Source: Clostridia bacterium
GTDB lineage: Bacteria; Bacillota; Clostridia; Oscillospirales; Feifaniaceae
Assembly: GCA_017427525.1 (NCBI GenBank)
Contig: JAFRSP010000029.1
Coordinates: 1-32,285 of the forward strand
DNA: 32,285 nt
Reading direction: 5' to 3'
Shown piece by piece: positions 25,520-32,285 of this stretch (positions within the stretch are counted from its first letter, which is position 1; every line of letters starts with the position of its first letter). Both the position numbers and the translations under genes were made by a program. The notes beneath the pieces are model-generated. The model searched no databases. It saw only the letters and a list, made by a program, of their open reading frames with translations, and had not been told where the DNA came from.

Positions 25520-26454
25520 AGTCTCTCCTTCATTTTCAAAGCGCCGTAGAGCGCAACGCCGCAGGCATTGTCTGCGGCAAACGCATGGTCGGTTGTGCAG
25601 ACGGTGAAGTGCCGTGCAAGTCTGTCACAGATCAGGCGATTGGAGGAAACGCCACCGGCAAGAACGAGCGGCAGTTCTTCGTGCCCTCTCATCCCCGCCT
25701 TCGCCAGCGCCAGCAGCGCATTCGCCAGGGTTTCAAGCAACCAGAGCGCCATATCCTCTCTGCGATGGTTCTTCAAGAGGGACTCGAATTTGTTTTCCAC
25801 CCCCGAGAGATTGAGGGACGTTGTTTCTGGAAATCGCATGGACGGCGCGGGAAGAGCGCCCTCTTTAGAGAGTTGCTCGAGGGCCTGTCCGCAGGGGAAT
25901 TTCAGCCCCATGCGAACGCCGCAGCGATCGATGAGCTGACCGGCGTGCAGATCGGCGCCCTCGCCAACGCAGTGAATGGTAAGATCTCCGTCTGCAGAAG
26001 GCACGACCCGCAGAAGTTCCGTCGTGCCGCCCGAAACATGGTAGGCAAAATGTGCCCGCTCCAGAAGATCGAGCCGCGAACAGCCGAGAAGAGCGGCCAG
26101 CACATGCCCCTTTTGATGCGAAAGAGAATAGAGCGGAACCTGCAGCAGCGCCGCCGTGCTTCGTGCAACCGAAACGCCGGCCAAGAAGCAGGGCATATAG
26201 GATCCCGGAACATCCCGCGGAGCGGTCGATACCGCAACAGCGGAGGGAGGACAATCATATTGCTCCATGAGCCGCTCGACCAGAGAGGGCAGCTCTTTTG
26301 TGTGGAGAAAGACTGCGTCGTTTTGCCGCACTCCGCGCTCTCCCGGCCGCACGTCGAAGGGGGTGCGGATCGAGATGGGAACAAGCGCTTCGCTGCACCC
26401 TGCAACCGAGGTCGTATAGTTGCTGGAGTCCACGCCGAGGCACCACTTAAGCAT
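25516..26454 (-). CDS. TsaD/Kae1-like paralog ('O-sialoglycoprotein endopeptidase')
   Basis: The open frame begins at 26667, but the first 70 codons shadow nusB; ATG 26454, with GGGGGA upstream, gives MLKWCLGVDSSNYTTSVA and 312 residues. This is an ASKHA-fold protein of the TsaD family. It keeps HQKGH (His113 and His117), aligning with the TsaD iron ligands, and FAADNA (Asp295). It also keeps VSGGTTELL and VLAGGVSSN. It differs from TsaD in the AxPRDVPGSY loop and in GADLHAGQLIDR in place of the usual DDAAGEAFDK. True TsaD makes t6A with TsaB and TsaE, which are absent here. It overlaps nusB by 8 nt and xseA by 4 nt, in the place where folD sits in Bacillus subtilis. Its biochemical role is unknown to me. 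Confidence 0.9.
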   Translation of the reverse strand: MLKWCLGVDSSNYTTSVAGCSEALVPISIRTPFDVRPGERGVRQNDAVFLHTKELPSLVERLMEQYDCPPSAVAVSTAPRDVPGSYMPCFLAGVSVARSTAALLQVPLYSLSHQKGHVLAALLGCSRLDLLERAHFAYHVSGGTTELLRVVPSADGDLTIHCVGEGADLHAGQLIDRCGVRMGLKFPCGQALEQLSKEGALPAPSMRFPETTSLNLSGVENKFESLLKNHRREDMALWLLETLANALLALAKAGMRGHEELPLVLAGGVSSNRLICDRLARHFTVCTTDHAFAADNACGVALYGALKMKERL

Positions 26455-26854
26455 GCTGCTCATTCCCCCGTGCGATGCCGCCCAGAACGCCATTGATAAA
26501 GGCGGCAGACTCGCCAAGTTCGAACTGTTTGGAGAGCTCCACCGCCTCGTTGATGGCAATTGGGGTCTCAACCTCGCTGTCAAACAGCATTTCAAAGATT
26601 GCAAGACGCAGAATGGTTTTGCTGATGCGATGAATCCGTTCCAAACGCCAGTTTTGGCTGTGCGCAACGATCAGGGCGTCGAGCTCCTCTTTGTGCTCCA
26701 AGACTCCGGAAAAGAGACGCAGCGTGTAGCCGTCGAAGGTCTCTGCAAAGGCAAGTTCCGCCTGCCTGAGAAAAACGGAGGGCTCAAGCTCGGTGTGGAA
26801 CTCGTATTCATAGAGCAGCTGCACGGCAGCCGCTCTGGCATCCTTTCTTGTCAT
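26447..26854 (-). CDS. nusB: Transcription antitermination factor NusB
   Basis: 135 residues from ATG 26854 with the RBS GAGGGGG; an ATG at 26869 lies over that RBS and is less likely. NusB with NusE (S10) binds boxA RNA in rRNA antitermination. The all-helical family shows at the start RKDARAAAVQLLYEYEF and at the end ETPIAINEAVELSKQFELGESAAFINGVLGGI, the classical NusB signature. It begins the tight run nusB-TsaD paralog-xseA-xseB-ispA. Confidence 0.97.
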   Translation of the reverse strand: MTRKDARAAAVQLLYEYEFHTELEPSVFLRQAELAFAETFDGYTLRLFSGVLEHKEELDALIVAHSQNWRLERIHRISKTILRLAIFEMLFDSEVETPIAINEAVELSKQFELGESAAFINGVLGGIARGNEQHA

Positions 26855-26935
26855 GGTGTTCCCCCTCATGTATTTTTCAGTTCAAGGTTCATTCGGCGAT
26901 TGTTTCGGCAAGGCGCGAAAGCAAAGGCACGCAAA

Positions 26936-26963
26936 GGGCAGATGGGAAACGCCCCATCTGCCC
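26936..26963 (-). terminator. Perfect hairpin between the Asp23 gene and nusB
   Basis: GGGCAGATGGG (26936-26946) and CCCATCTGCCC (26953-26963) form an 11-bp perfect stem with a 6-nt loop, 11 nt past the Asp23-family stop. The trailing tract TTTGCGTGCC is short, so termination may be partial. No clear promoter is seen before nusB. Confidence 0.6.
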
Positions 26964-26973
26964 TGCGGTTGTT

Positions 26974-27429
26974 TCAGCTTGGGTCTTCCACCGAAAGCTC
27001 GTCTTCCGTGGGAGTCAGGAGTTCTTCCTCCGAAGCGGGATCGATCGACTCCAGCGCAGGAGCTTCTTCCGTCCGTGTCTCTGGAAGCTTAACGCCCTGC
27101 ACAAAGACGTTGACGGCCGAGACCGTCAGTCCGGTCATGGATTCCACGGCCTTTTTCACTTCGGTTTGCAGCTGAAGAGAGACCTCCTGCAGCTTGCAGC
27201 CGAATTCGATGGTGACGCCGACTTCAATGACCACCTGACCATTTTGCTCTTCCACCCGAACATTCTTGGCTGGAGCTTTTTTCCCGGGCAGAATTCCTTT
27301 GATATCAGACGGGCGGGGCGTCAGTGCGCTGACACCGGGAACTTCGAGTGCGGCGACAGCTACGATCGTGCTGATGACCTCTTCCGAGATCCGCACATTT
27401 CCCAGTCCTTCCACATACTTTCCTTCCAT
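26974..27429 (-). CDS. Asp23/Gls24-family protein (YqhY-like)
   Basis: 151 residues. ATG 27429 follows GGAGG by 9 nt. The Asp23 domain runs about 5-115 with VRISEEVISTIVAVAALEVPGV, VIEVGVTIEFG and VKKAVESMTGLTVSAVNVFVQGV. The last 35 residues are acidic and likely disordered. In Bacillus subtilis the Asp23 protein YqhY lies between accC and nusB and is linked to acetyl-CoA carboxylase regulation; here accB and accC are missing from the site, so that link is only analogy. It has its own promoter. Confidence 0.92.
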   Translation of the reverse strand: MEGKYVEGLGNVRISEEVISTIVAVAALEVPGVSALTPRPSDIKGILPGKKAPAKNVRVEEQNGQVVIEVGVTIEFGCKLQEVSLQLQTEVKKAVESMTGLTVSAVNVFVQGVKLPETRTEEAPALESIDPASEEELLTPTEDELSVEDPS

Positions 27430-27509
27430 AAAACCATTCCTCCGAAAAAGCAGGCAAACCTGCGATATCGCAATTCGCTGCGGAGCATTTTGCTATGCCG
27501 CATTCGACA

Positions 27510-27525
27510 GACAGGACCCCCTGTC
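27510..27525 (-). promoter_or_regulatory. 5'-proximal stem-loop in the Asp23-gene leader
   Basis: GACAGG (27510-27515) and CCTGTC (27520-27525) form a perfect 6-bp stem with a 4-nt loop, about 5 nt after the start predicted from the promoter at 27537-27565. Confidence 0.45.
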
Positions 27526-27536
27526 ATTTGATTTTT

Positions 27537-27565
27537 AGTATACCACGCAAAACCCTGATCGGCAA
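27537..27565 (-). promoter_or_regulatory. Promoter of the Asp23-family gene
   Basis: The minus strand has TTGCCG, 17 nt, TATACT, with TGG directly before the -10 (extended -10). It lies downstream of the spoIIIAH stop and would separate housekeeping expression from the sporulation operon. Confidence 0.75.
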
Positions 27566-27612
27566 GGCGTTTGCCACTTTTTCTTCTGACGGCTGTGTTT
27601 ACCCATGCTTCT

Positions 27613-28176
27613 TTATTTTACTTCAATGATCTTGATGGCTTCCGCACCGACCTCACATTCGCTTAGGACAATCTCTTTGATCTGGCTGACCTGAGCGCTG
27701 CTCAGTCCGTCGCTCTGCACCACGACCGTGACGTCGCTCTCTCCGATGACGGCCACCGCATCGTAAAATCCCTTTGCTTTGATCAGGCTTTCCATATTGC
27801 TCTCCTTGGCGAGAATTGAGGCGATCAAGCCGAGTTCCGACGCTGCGTCCCTTTTGCTCTCTTCATCGGCATCGCTGTCTTTCACAATGCCCTGAAGCAA
27901 CTCTACAGCCGCGTCTCGCGCCTTTTGACGGTTGATGCGGGCGTCTGCAAAATATCCGTTTGAAACGGCACCAACGGCGACCGAGACTTCTTCCTCCTCC
28001 TCCCCCGGCGCGCTTACCAGCGTCGCCTCTCCGAGGATCTTGGGTTCCAAAACGGTCTCACTCGAAACCCGTTCAATGAGCTCCATTCTCTGACGCTCCA
28101 TGAGTCCGTTGATAAAAAAAGCCAGTACTAAAATCACGGCAAGCGATAAAAAAATGACTTTCCTTCTTTGATGCAT
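27613..28176 (-). CDS. spoIIIAH: Stage III sporulation protein AH
   Basis: 187 residues. One N-terminal membrane helix (about 6-24) is followed by an extracellular domain; the C-terminal half has the YscJ/FliF-like ring-building fold (ESLIKAKGFYDAVAVIGESDVTVVVQSDGLSSAQVSQIKEIV). SpoIIIAH assembles with forespore SpoIIQ to form the intercellular channel during engulfment. A long acidic stretch (GEEEEEV) lies between helix and ring domain. ATG 28176 has the RBS GGGGAG. It is the last gene of the operon, 47 nt after spoIIIAG. Confidence 0.95.
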   Translation of the reverse strand: MHQRRKVIFLSLAVILVLAFFINGLMERQRMELIERVSSETVLEPKILGEATLVSAPGEEEEEVSVAVGAVSNGYFADARINRQKARDAAVELLQGIVKDSDADEESKRDAASELGLIASILAKESNMESLIKAKGFYDAVAVIGESDVTVVVQSDGLSSAQVSQIKEIVLSECEVGAEAIKIIEVK

Positions 28177-28223
28177 GATCGTTCTCCCCTTTCAGTCCTA
28201 GATGCACAGATGAATTCAGTTTG

Positions 28224-28802
28224 TTATTTTGCAACAACGCTGATGTGCGAAGTGGGAATTCCCAGCACAACCGCAGTTGTTTCAACCAATTTTTGCCTGA
28301 TCTGCGGATCTTCCGCTCCCACACAGACAATCGCGACCCCCTGCACGATCGGTTCCAACCGTTTCAGCAGAACCGGCGACTCACCTCCGGAAGCGTCTTT
28401 TAAGATGATGTAGGCGTCCTCTCTGTCGTTTTTATTTTCGACCCGTTTCTGTGAGTCGGTCAAGGTGTCGCTGAGCAGGTTGACGTTGCTGCGGTTTTCG
28501 GTTGCGTAGACCGATTCTGCTCCGGATTCCAAAGTAATCATGACCGACAACTCCCCCACCCCGTTGATGGAGCTCAGCAGTGCCCCAAGGCGCTCTTCCA
28601 GATGATGGACGTAATCCCCAGTGCCTTCCCACTCTGTATCAGCATGCGGCTTGGCCCGTGCTACGGAAATGCCGGAGGGAAAGGAGCAGAGCAAAAGAAT
28701 CAGGACGATGATCGCGACGAGCAGCGTAGCCGGCAGGCGAAATTCTCGCCAGCGCGAACCAAAAGGCGTGCCAAAAAGCGTGGAATCCTGTTGCTGTTTC
28801 AA
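28224..28802 (-). CDS. spoIIIAG: Stage III sporulation protein AG
   Basis: 192 residues. The start is TTG 28802, 8 nt after a strong GGAGGTG; the TTG overlaps the spoIIIAF stop (TTGA). A membrane helix lies at about 25-45 and a ring-forming domain at about 65-192, with YVHHLEERLGALLSSINGVG, VMITLESGAESVYATENR and PIVQGVAIVCVGAEDPQIRQKL. SpoIIIAG forms a large ring in the mother-cell membrane complex. Confidence 0.95.
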   Translation of the reverse strand: MKQQQDSTLFGTPFGSRWREFRLPATLLVAIIVLILLLCSFPSGISVARAKPHADTEWEGTGDYVHHLEERLGALLSSINGVGELSVMITLESGAESVYATENRSNVNLLSDTLTDSQKRVENKNDREDAYIILKDASGGESPVLLKRLEPIVQGVAIVCVGAEDPQIRQKLVETTAVVLGIPTSHISVVAK

Positions 28803-29272
28803 GGTTCTCTCACCTCCTGAACTGCAGAATTCAACCCCAGCCTGCGGTGCAGGATATCCGCGATCTCATCCGGAGACTTGCCGTTGAGGCTGGAAAAAGA
28901 CAGTTTGGATACCGTTACGTTATCACGACTGCCGGACAATCCCACGGAAACCACGCGGAATCCGACCCCCGTCTCCTCTTTCAGTGTTTGCTCCACAAGA
29001 GCGGCCAGTTCCAAACGGGTCAGGAAAAGGACACCCTTTTCTGCAACACTGTTTTCCGATTCTGCCAGGTTTTCAGGAGCGATTCGGGAAAAAGCCGCGG
29101 ACTCTTCAAAAGAGACGGACCCGAAGCAGCGGAGCACAAGGCTGAGCAGCACAAGAGAAAGCAAGAGCTCCATTTGCCTCTCCGCTGTTTTTGATGGAAT
29201 GAGCGCCTTGGCGATCCCGCAGAGCAAGCCAGCGCCTCCCAGCGTAAAGACCCATGCGTTAATCCCCGTCAT
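28799..29272 (-). CDS. spoIIIAF: Stage III sporulation protein AF
   Basis: 157 residues; ATG 29272 follows GGGAGG. Two N-terminal membrane helices (about 5-22 and 32-50) precede a soluble domain with FRVVSVGLSG and DEIADILHRRLGL. The helix pair plus small alpha/beta domain fits SpoIIIAF, which supports the channel complex. It overlaps spoIIIAG by 4 nt. Confidence 0.93.
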   Translation of the reverse strand: MTGINAWVFTLGGAGLLCGIAKALIPSKTAERQMELLLSLVLLSLVLRCFGSVSFEESAAFSRIAPENLAESENSVAEKGVLFLTRLELAALVEQTLKEETGVGFRVVSVGLSGSRDNVTVSKLSFSSLNGKSPDEIADILHRRLGLNSAVQEVREP

Positions 29273-29299
29273 ATCGGATTCCTCCCTTCCGAAAGGTCA

Positions 29300-30433
29300 T
29301 CAAGCGGCTAAGAGCGCCGTAGCCGTGATCAGATATACTCCCTGACAGATCGTGACGGCTGCCAACATGCTCCAGACCGAGGCGATCGTGTGAAAAAACT
29401 CCAGGTTCCTGTTTTCTCCGAAGAGGCCTCCAAACGTGGCCGCCAATTGGAAAAGCTGCGACTGCAATAATACGCGGATAGCCACAGGCAGCATCAGCAT
29501 CAGGATAACGAAAATCCCGACTGCTCCAATGGAGGTCCTCAGCGCTCTGATGCATCCGAGCACGGTACCGAGAGCGTCTGTGAGGATGGAGCCAACAACC
29601 GGAATCACGCTGTCTAGGGCAAACTTTGCCGCATCCGTGGCAACATTGTCTGCCGCAGCCGCAACTGTTTTTTGCAGCGTGAGCAGTCCTGACATGAGGG
29701 TGGCGGAAAATCCAAGAGAAAAAAGCAGGATCTTGTGAAAGAATTTGCAGATCGAGGAGAGTGAAGAAACCCCGCTTGCCGCCGAAGCCACCGCCAAGGC
29801 AAAGTAAAGCTGTAGCATGGGAAGAAACACCGAGCGATTGAAGTTTGCGAAGAGTGCAATCCCCGTTGAAACAGAGGCAGGCAGCAGGGTGGCGCTCAGG
29901 CTTCGTCCGGCGGCCAACCCCGCCGCTGCAAGAATCGGAATCATGACCTCCAGCAAAGAGGCCGCCTTTTGAATCACCGTTTCACAATACAAATAGTTCT
30001 CAGATAAGACCTCAAACGAGGCTCCGGCGAGCGAAAGCACCATACAAAACCGCACGGCAGGCGCCGCGAAATCCGCCTGAAGGGCGTCGATCAGCGCGTT
30101 TCCGAGAACTGCGAAGAGAACGAGCAAAAACACCTTGGAAAAATCTGACAGGCAGGAGCGCAAGATCCGATAGAGTCCTCCGGAAGCGAGGTCTACAAAG
30201 CCCCTGAGCGAAAACAGCCGCGCGACCAGCTCGGGCGCCGCAGCGGCACCGCGGGGCAGGTTCTCAGAAATATCGTCGGGAATGGCTTTGTCAAAGTCCT
30301 CGCCGCCAATGCTTTGATAGAGTCCTTCATAGAGCAGATCGAGGTTTTCTTCCTCTTCCAGGGCCTTTGCCCATGAGCTAAGCCCGACAAGCAGAAAAAG
30401 TGCCGTGCATATCAAAATCCAGTTATTTTTCAC
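29300..30433 (-). CDS. spoIIIAE: Stage III sporulation protein AE
   Basis: 377 residues, slightly shorter than the Bacillus protein. The start is GTG 30433 after GGAGG. A signal-like N-terminus (KNNWILICTALFLLVGLSSWAKA) is followed by several membrane helices from about 100 to the end (for example LLVLFAVLGNALIDAL, MLMLPVAIRVLLQ). SpoIIIAE is the polytopic membrane core of the SpoIIIA complex. It lies 28 nt after spoIIIAD and 27 nt before spoIIIAF. Confidence 0.95.
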   Translation of the reverse strand: MKNNWILICTALFLLVGLSSWAKALEEEENLDLLYEGLYQSIGGEDFDKAIPDDISENLPRGAAAAPELVARLFSLRGFVDLASGGLYRILRSCLSDFSKVFLLVLFAVLGNALIDALQADFAAPAVRFCMVLSLAGASFEVLSENYLYCETVIQKAASLLEVMIPILAAAGLAAGRSLSATLLPASVSTGIALFANFNRSVFLPMLQLYFALAVASAASGVSSLSSICKFFHKILLFSLGFSATLMSGLLTLQKTVAAAADNVATDAAKFALDSVIPVVGSILTDALGTVLGCIRALRTSIGAVGIFVILMLMLPVAIRVLLQSQLFQLAATFGGLFGENRNLEFFHTIASVWSMLAAVTICQGVYLITATALLAA

Positions 30434-30461
30434 TATGAATCCTCCAAGTGCAGTCGGCGCG

Positions 30462-30854
30462 TTATCTCTCCAAGATCCGTCCCAGGAGCTCGATCAGCTG
30501 AAAGGCCATCGGCATCGCAAGGGAGAGCACCGTGACCTTCCCTGCCAACTCGACCCTCGCCGCCATAGCGCTCTCGCCTGCATCACGGCAGATGTCGGCG
30601 GCGGATGCGGCCAAAAAGGAAATGCCCAGGGCCTTCATAATCAAAACTGCGGATTGCGCCGTGTCGGTTGCAGCGCCGATCCTTTCGACCGATCCGAGGA
30701 TCTCTTTGATTATGGGAGAGAGTACGGCGAAAACCCCGACCGTTATGGTAATTGAAAGGAAAAGCGCATATTCCGCTCGGTACTGGCGCAGCAGCAGCGC
30801 CAGAGAGGTCGCCGTTAAAACGACGCCGACGATCTGCGTGATCTGCATACTCAT
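30462..30854 (-). CDS. spoIIIAD: Stage III sporulation protein AD
   Basis: 130 residues with four hydrophobic segments (about 5-22, 28-48, 66-88, 106-125). SpoIIIAD and SpoIIIAC are small membrane proteins of the mother-cell complex. ATG 30854 overlaps the spoIIIAC stop by 4 nt (ATGA); an internal ATG two codons on is an alternative. Confidence 0.95.
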   Translation of the reverse strand: MSMQITQIVGVVLTATSLALLLRQYRAEYALFLSITITVGVFAVLSPIIKEILGSVERIGAATDTAQSAVLIMKALGISFLAASAADICRDAGESAMAARVELAGKVTVLSLAMPMAFQLIELLGRILER

Positions 30855-31045
30855 ATCCCGAAGGTGCTCTTTACGGTATCGAAGAGGATCCTGATTTCCT
30901 GAATCATCATTAGAAGCACCACGACCAGTCCTGCAAGCGCGGTCATCATGGCCTGATCTTCACGACCCGCTCGAATCAGCAGCTGATTGAGCACAGCAAC
31001 GATAATCCCAATCGCAGCGATTTTAAATACCATATCCACGCTCAT
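30851..31045 (-). CDS. spoIIIAC: Stage III sporulation protein AC
   Basis: 64 residues, two membrane helices (about 7-25 and 35-52), with the family core FKIAAIGIIVAVLNQLLIRAGRED. ATG 31045 follows GGGGAGG by 9 nt. It lies 15 nt after spoIIIAB. Confidence 0.96.
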   Translation of the reverse strand: MSVDMVFKIAAIGIIVAVLNQLLIRAGREDQAMMTALAGLVVVLLMMIQEIRILFDTVKSTFGI

Positions 31046-31060
31046 CGGGACATTCCTCCC

Positions 31061-31528
31061 CTATTGAAGTAAAATCGCGAAAAACAGCCCGCCGAGCACA
31101 GAGAGGCTCAACGTCATCCGCCTGCGCTCCAAAAACCCGGATCGTCGCTGATGAAGTAGACGTTCTCCTTCACGGATGCAGGAGAGACAATGCTCTTCTT
31201 GCCGCGACATGGAACTGACGCCAAGTGCATGGAAGAAGCGGTGGGCCAGTGTAAGCGCTTCACCCGAAAGGGATTCACAAAGCTGCTGTTCTGTCACAAA
31301 GAGAATATCGTTACGGACACCGGCTTCTGATTGAAGACCAATACGGACGGACGCTTTCGCCGTCAGATCCGGAAGGTCTTCCCACGTTTCCTTAAGAAGT
31401 TGGAAGAACTCCGTCATATAGCGGCAAAGCTGCTCGATCCCCTGAAGCTCGATAGCATCCCTTCGCACTTTCATGAGTCCAAGCCCGCTGAAGGAGCAGA
31501 TGATTCCGATCGCGCACAGAAGTTTCAC
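31061..31528 (-). CDS. spoIIIAB: Stage III sporulation protein AB
   Basis: 155 residues from GTG 31528, which follows GGAGG by 9 nt and begins VKLLCAIGIICSFSGLGL as family members do. The frame opens at ATG 31555, but that start has no RBS. An N-terminal membrane helix, a long helical middle (LCRYMTEFFQLLKETWEDLPDL), and a C-terminal helix (SLSVLGGLFFAILLQ) match SpoIIIAB, whose soluble part resembles a type-secretion GspF domain. The 5' 137 nt also encode, in another frame, the end of the spoIIIAA frame. Confidence 0.93.
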   Translation of the reverse strand: MKLLCAIGIICSFSGLGLMKVRRDAIELQGIEQLCRYMTEFFQLLKETWEDLPDLTAKASVRIGLQSEAGVRNDILFVTEQQLCESLSGEALTLAHRFFHALGVSSMSRQEEHCLSCIREGERLLHQRRSGFLERRRMTLSLSVLGGLFFAILLQ

Positions 31529-32285
31529 AGCGATATTCCTCCAAATCCACCACATCGTTGATCTGTCCTTTGGAATGGGCCACCAGGATCACCACACGAC
31601 AGACGGCATGGGCTCTGCACAGAGACTGAAATTGCGGCCGTTTCTCAAGCTGGGCGAATGAAACTGCATGACAGCTCGCCACGACCGGAACTCCCGCGTT
31701 GAGGAGACTCAGCATTCCACGTACTTCATCCTCTCCGCCCAGTTCGTCGAGCACCATGACCTGGGGGGACAGTGTACGCAGTGCAAGCTCCATACCGTAC
31801 GCCTTTGGAATTCCCTTCAGCACCTCGCAGACCCCTCCAAGATCAAAGAAGCTGCCGTGATCTCCAGCCAATTCACAGCGTTCATCGATAATTGCAACAC
31901 GAAATCTCCGTAAAGCTAAAAGTCTACACAGGTCGCGAAGCAGCGTGGTTTTGCCGCATCCCGGCGGAGAGACAACCAGCGTTGAGCGGAGCTCTCCTCC
32001 GTCTAAAATAACCTTCAAAAGCTCTGATGCACATCCACGGTGCTCTTGCGCAATTCGAATATTCATCGCGCTCAGATTGCGGAATCCGATCACCTCTCCC
32101 TTTTCCACGATCGCTTCTCCGCAGAGTCCTGCTCTGCACCCAGCGTATGTGACAAAACCTTGCCGGAGTTCTTCACTTCTGGCATAGACGGAGTTTCTGC
32201 AAAACTTCAAATAAACCGTCTGCAGCTCCTCGCTTGTCAGAAGAATCGGGCGATCGCAGATCTTGGTGACTCCCCCTCTTGAAGA
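31392..32285 (-). CDS. spoIIIAA: Stage III sporulation protein AA, N-terminus cut by window edge
   Basis: The frame is open to the right edge, so the start is outside; TTG 32210 is internal, because the upstream in-frame codons encode RPILLTSEELQTVYLKFC, matching the family. SpoIIIAA is the secretion-type ATPase that powers the channel. Walker A is PPGCGKTTLLRDL, Walker B VMVLDELGGEDE. The sequence after HSKGQINDVVDLEEY is not family-like: the last about 45 codons are spoIIIAB codons read in another frame. The frame of the native end is discussed in the findings. At least 297 residues are in the window. Confidence 0.92.
   Translation of the reverse strand, partial: SSRGGVTKICDRPILLTSEELQTVYLKFCRNSVYARSEELRQGFVTYAGCRAGLCGEAIVEKGEVIGFRNLSAMNIRIAQEHRGCASELLKVILDGGELRSTLVVSPPGCGKTTLLRDLCRLLALRRFRVAIIDERCELAGDHGSFFDLGGVCEVLKGIPKAYGMELALRTLSPQVMVLDELGGEDEVRGMLSLLNAGVPVVASCHAVSFAQLEKRPQFQSLCRAHAVCRVVILVAHSKGQINDVVDLEEYRCETSVRDRNHLLLQRAWTHESAKGCYRASGDRAALPLYDGVLPTS

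Noticed and set aside
26464..26667. N-terminal extension of the TsaD-like frame
   Set aside because: These codons shadow nusB in another frame; the family starts at MLKWCLGVDSS with an RBS.
27560..27580. Plus-strand GGCAA/TTGCC hairpin followed by ACTTTTT
   Set aside because: No plus-strand gene feeds it; the left arm is the -35 region of the minus-strand Asp23 promoter.

Overview
The window looks like chromosomal DNA of an endospore-forming, moderately GC-rich low-GC-type Gram-positive bacterium of class Clostridia, probably of the Oscillospiraceae/Ruminococcaceae kind. The evidence is a complete-order spoIIIA operon, a GatCAB amidotransferase, an NAD-dependent ligase, strong AGGAGG-type ribosome binding sites, GLUG/cohesin/dockerin-type surface proteins and many lipoproteins. 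Assignment below class level is inference.

Layout. (1) 1-3.5 kb, minus: two secreted proteins with cohesin-like folds, one carrying a C-terminal dockerin-like repeat pair; the distal one runs off the left edge. (2) 3.5-9.4 kb, minus: a GNAT acetyltransferase, then ligA-gatC-gatA-gatB as one unit behind a clear sigma-A-type promoter. (3) 9.4-12.97 kb, plus: the only plus-strand protein genes, three tandem lipoproteins of unknown function behind a strong promoter and a 260-nt leader with perfect inverted repeats, closed by a terminator. (4) 13.2-14.3 kb: a second GNAT, tRNA-Gln(CUG) and tRNA-Leu(CAA), both tRNAs with their own promoter and terminator. (5) 14.4-17.1 kb, minus: a two-domain lipoprotein, a six-helix membrane protein, cytidine deaminase, and a PerR-like Fur-family regulator with a perfect palindromic operator over its own start site. 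(6) 17.2-26.9 kb, minus: the conserved block nusB - TsaD-like paralog - xseA - xseB - ispA - dxs - tlyA - nadK - argR - recN, tightly packed. (7) 27-32.3 kb, minus: an Asp23-family protein and spoIIIAA-AH, with spoIIIAA cut by the right edge.

How they work together. Block 6-7 follows the Bacillus subtilis order (spoIIIA, yqhY, nusB, xseAB, ispA, dxs, tlyA, ahrC, recN) with differences: accB, accC and folD are absent, a TsaD-like paralog and nadK are present, and the spoIVB-spo0A pair that commonly follows recN is missing. ispA and dxs form an isoprenoid pair; xseA/xseB make exonuclease VII; spoIIIAA-AH build the mother-cell-to-forespore channel. GatCAB makes Gln-tRNA(Gln) by transamidation, and a tRNA-Gln lies nearby.

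Best leads: a dxs leader in which a promoter is followed within about 8 nt by a strong terminator hairpin whose 5' arm is complementary to the loop of a second hairpin; the TsaD paralog that keeps the metal-ligand pattern; a 137-nt out-of-frame overlap of spoIIIAA into spoIIIAB; the perfect PerR-like operator; and the lipoprotein island with its repeat-bearing leader. I found no CRISPR array, insertion sequence or phage gene. Nothing here is proven to be a new system.
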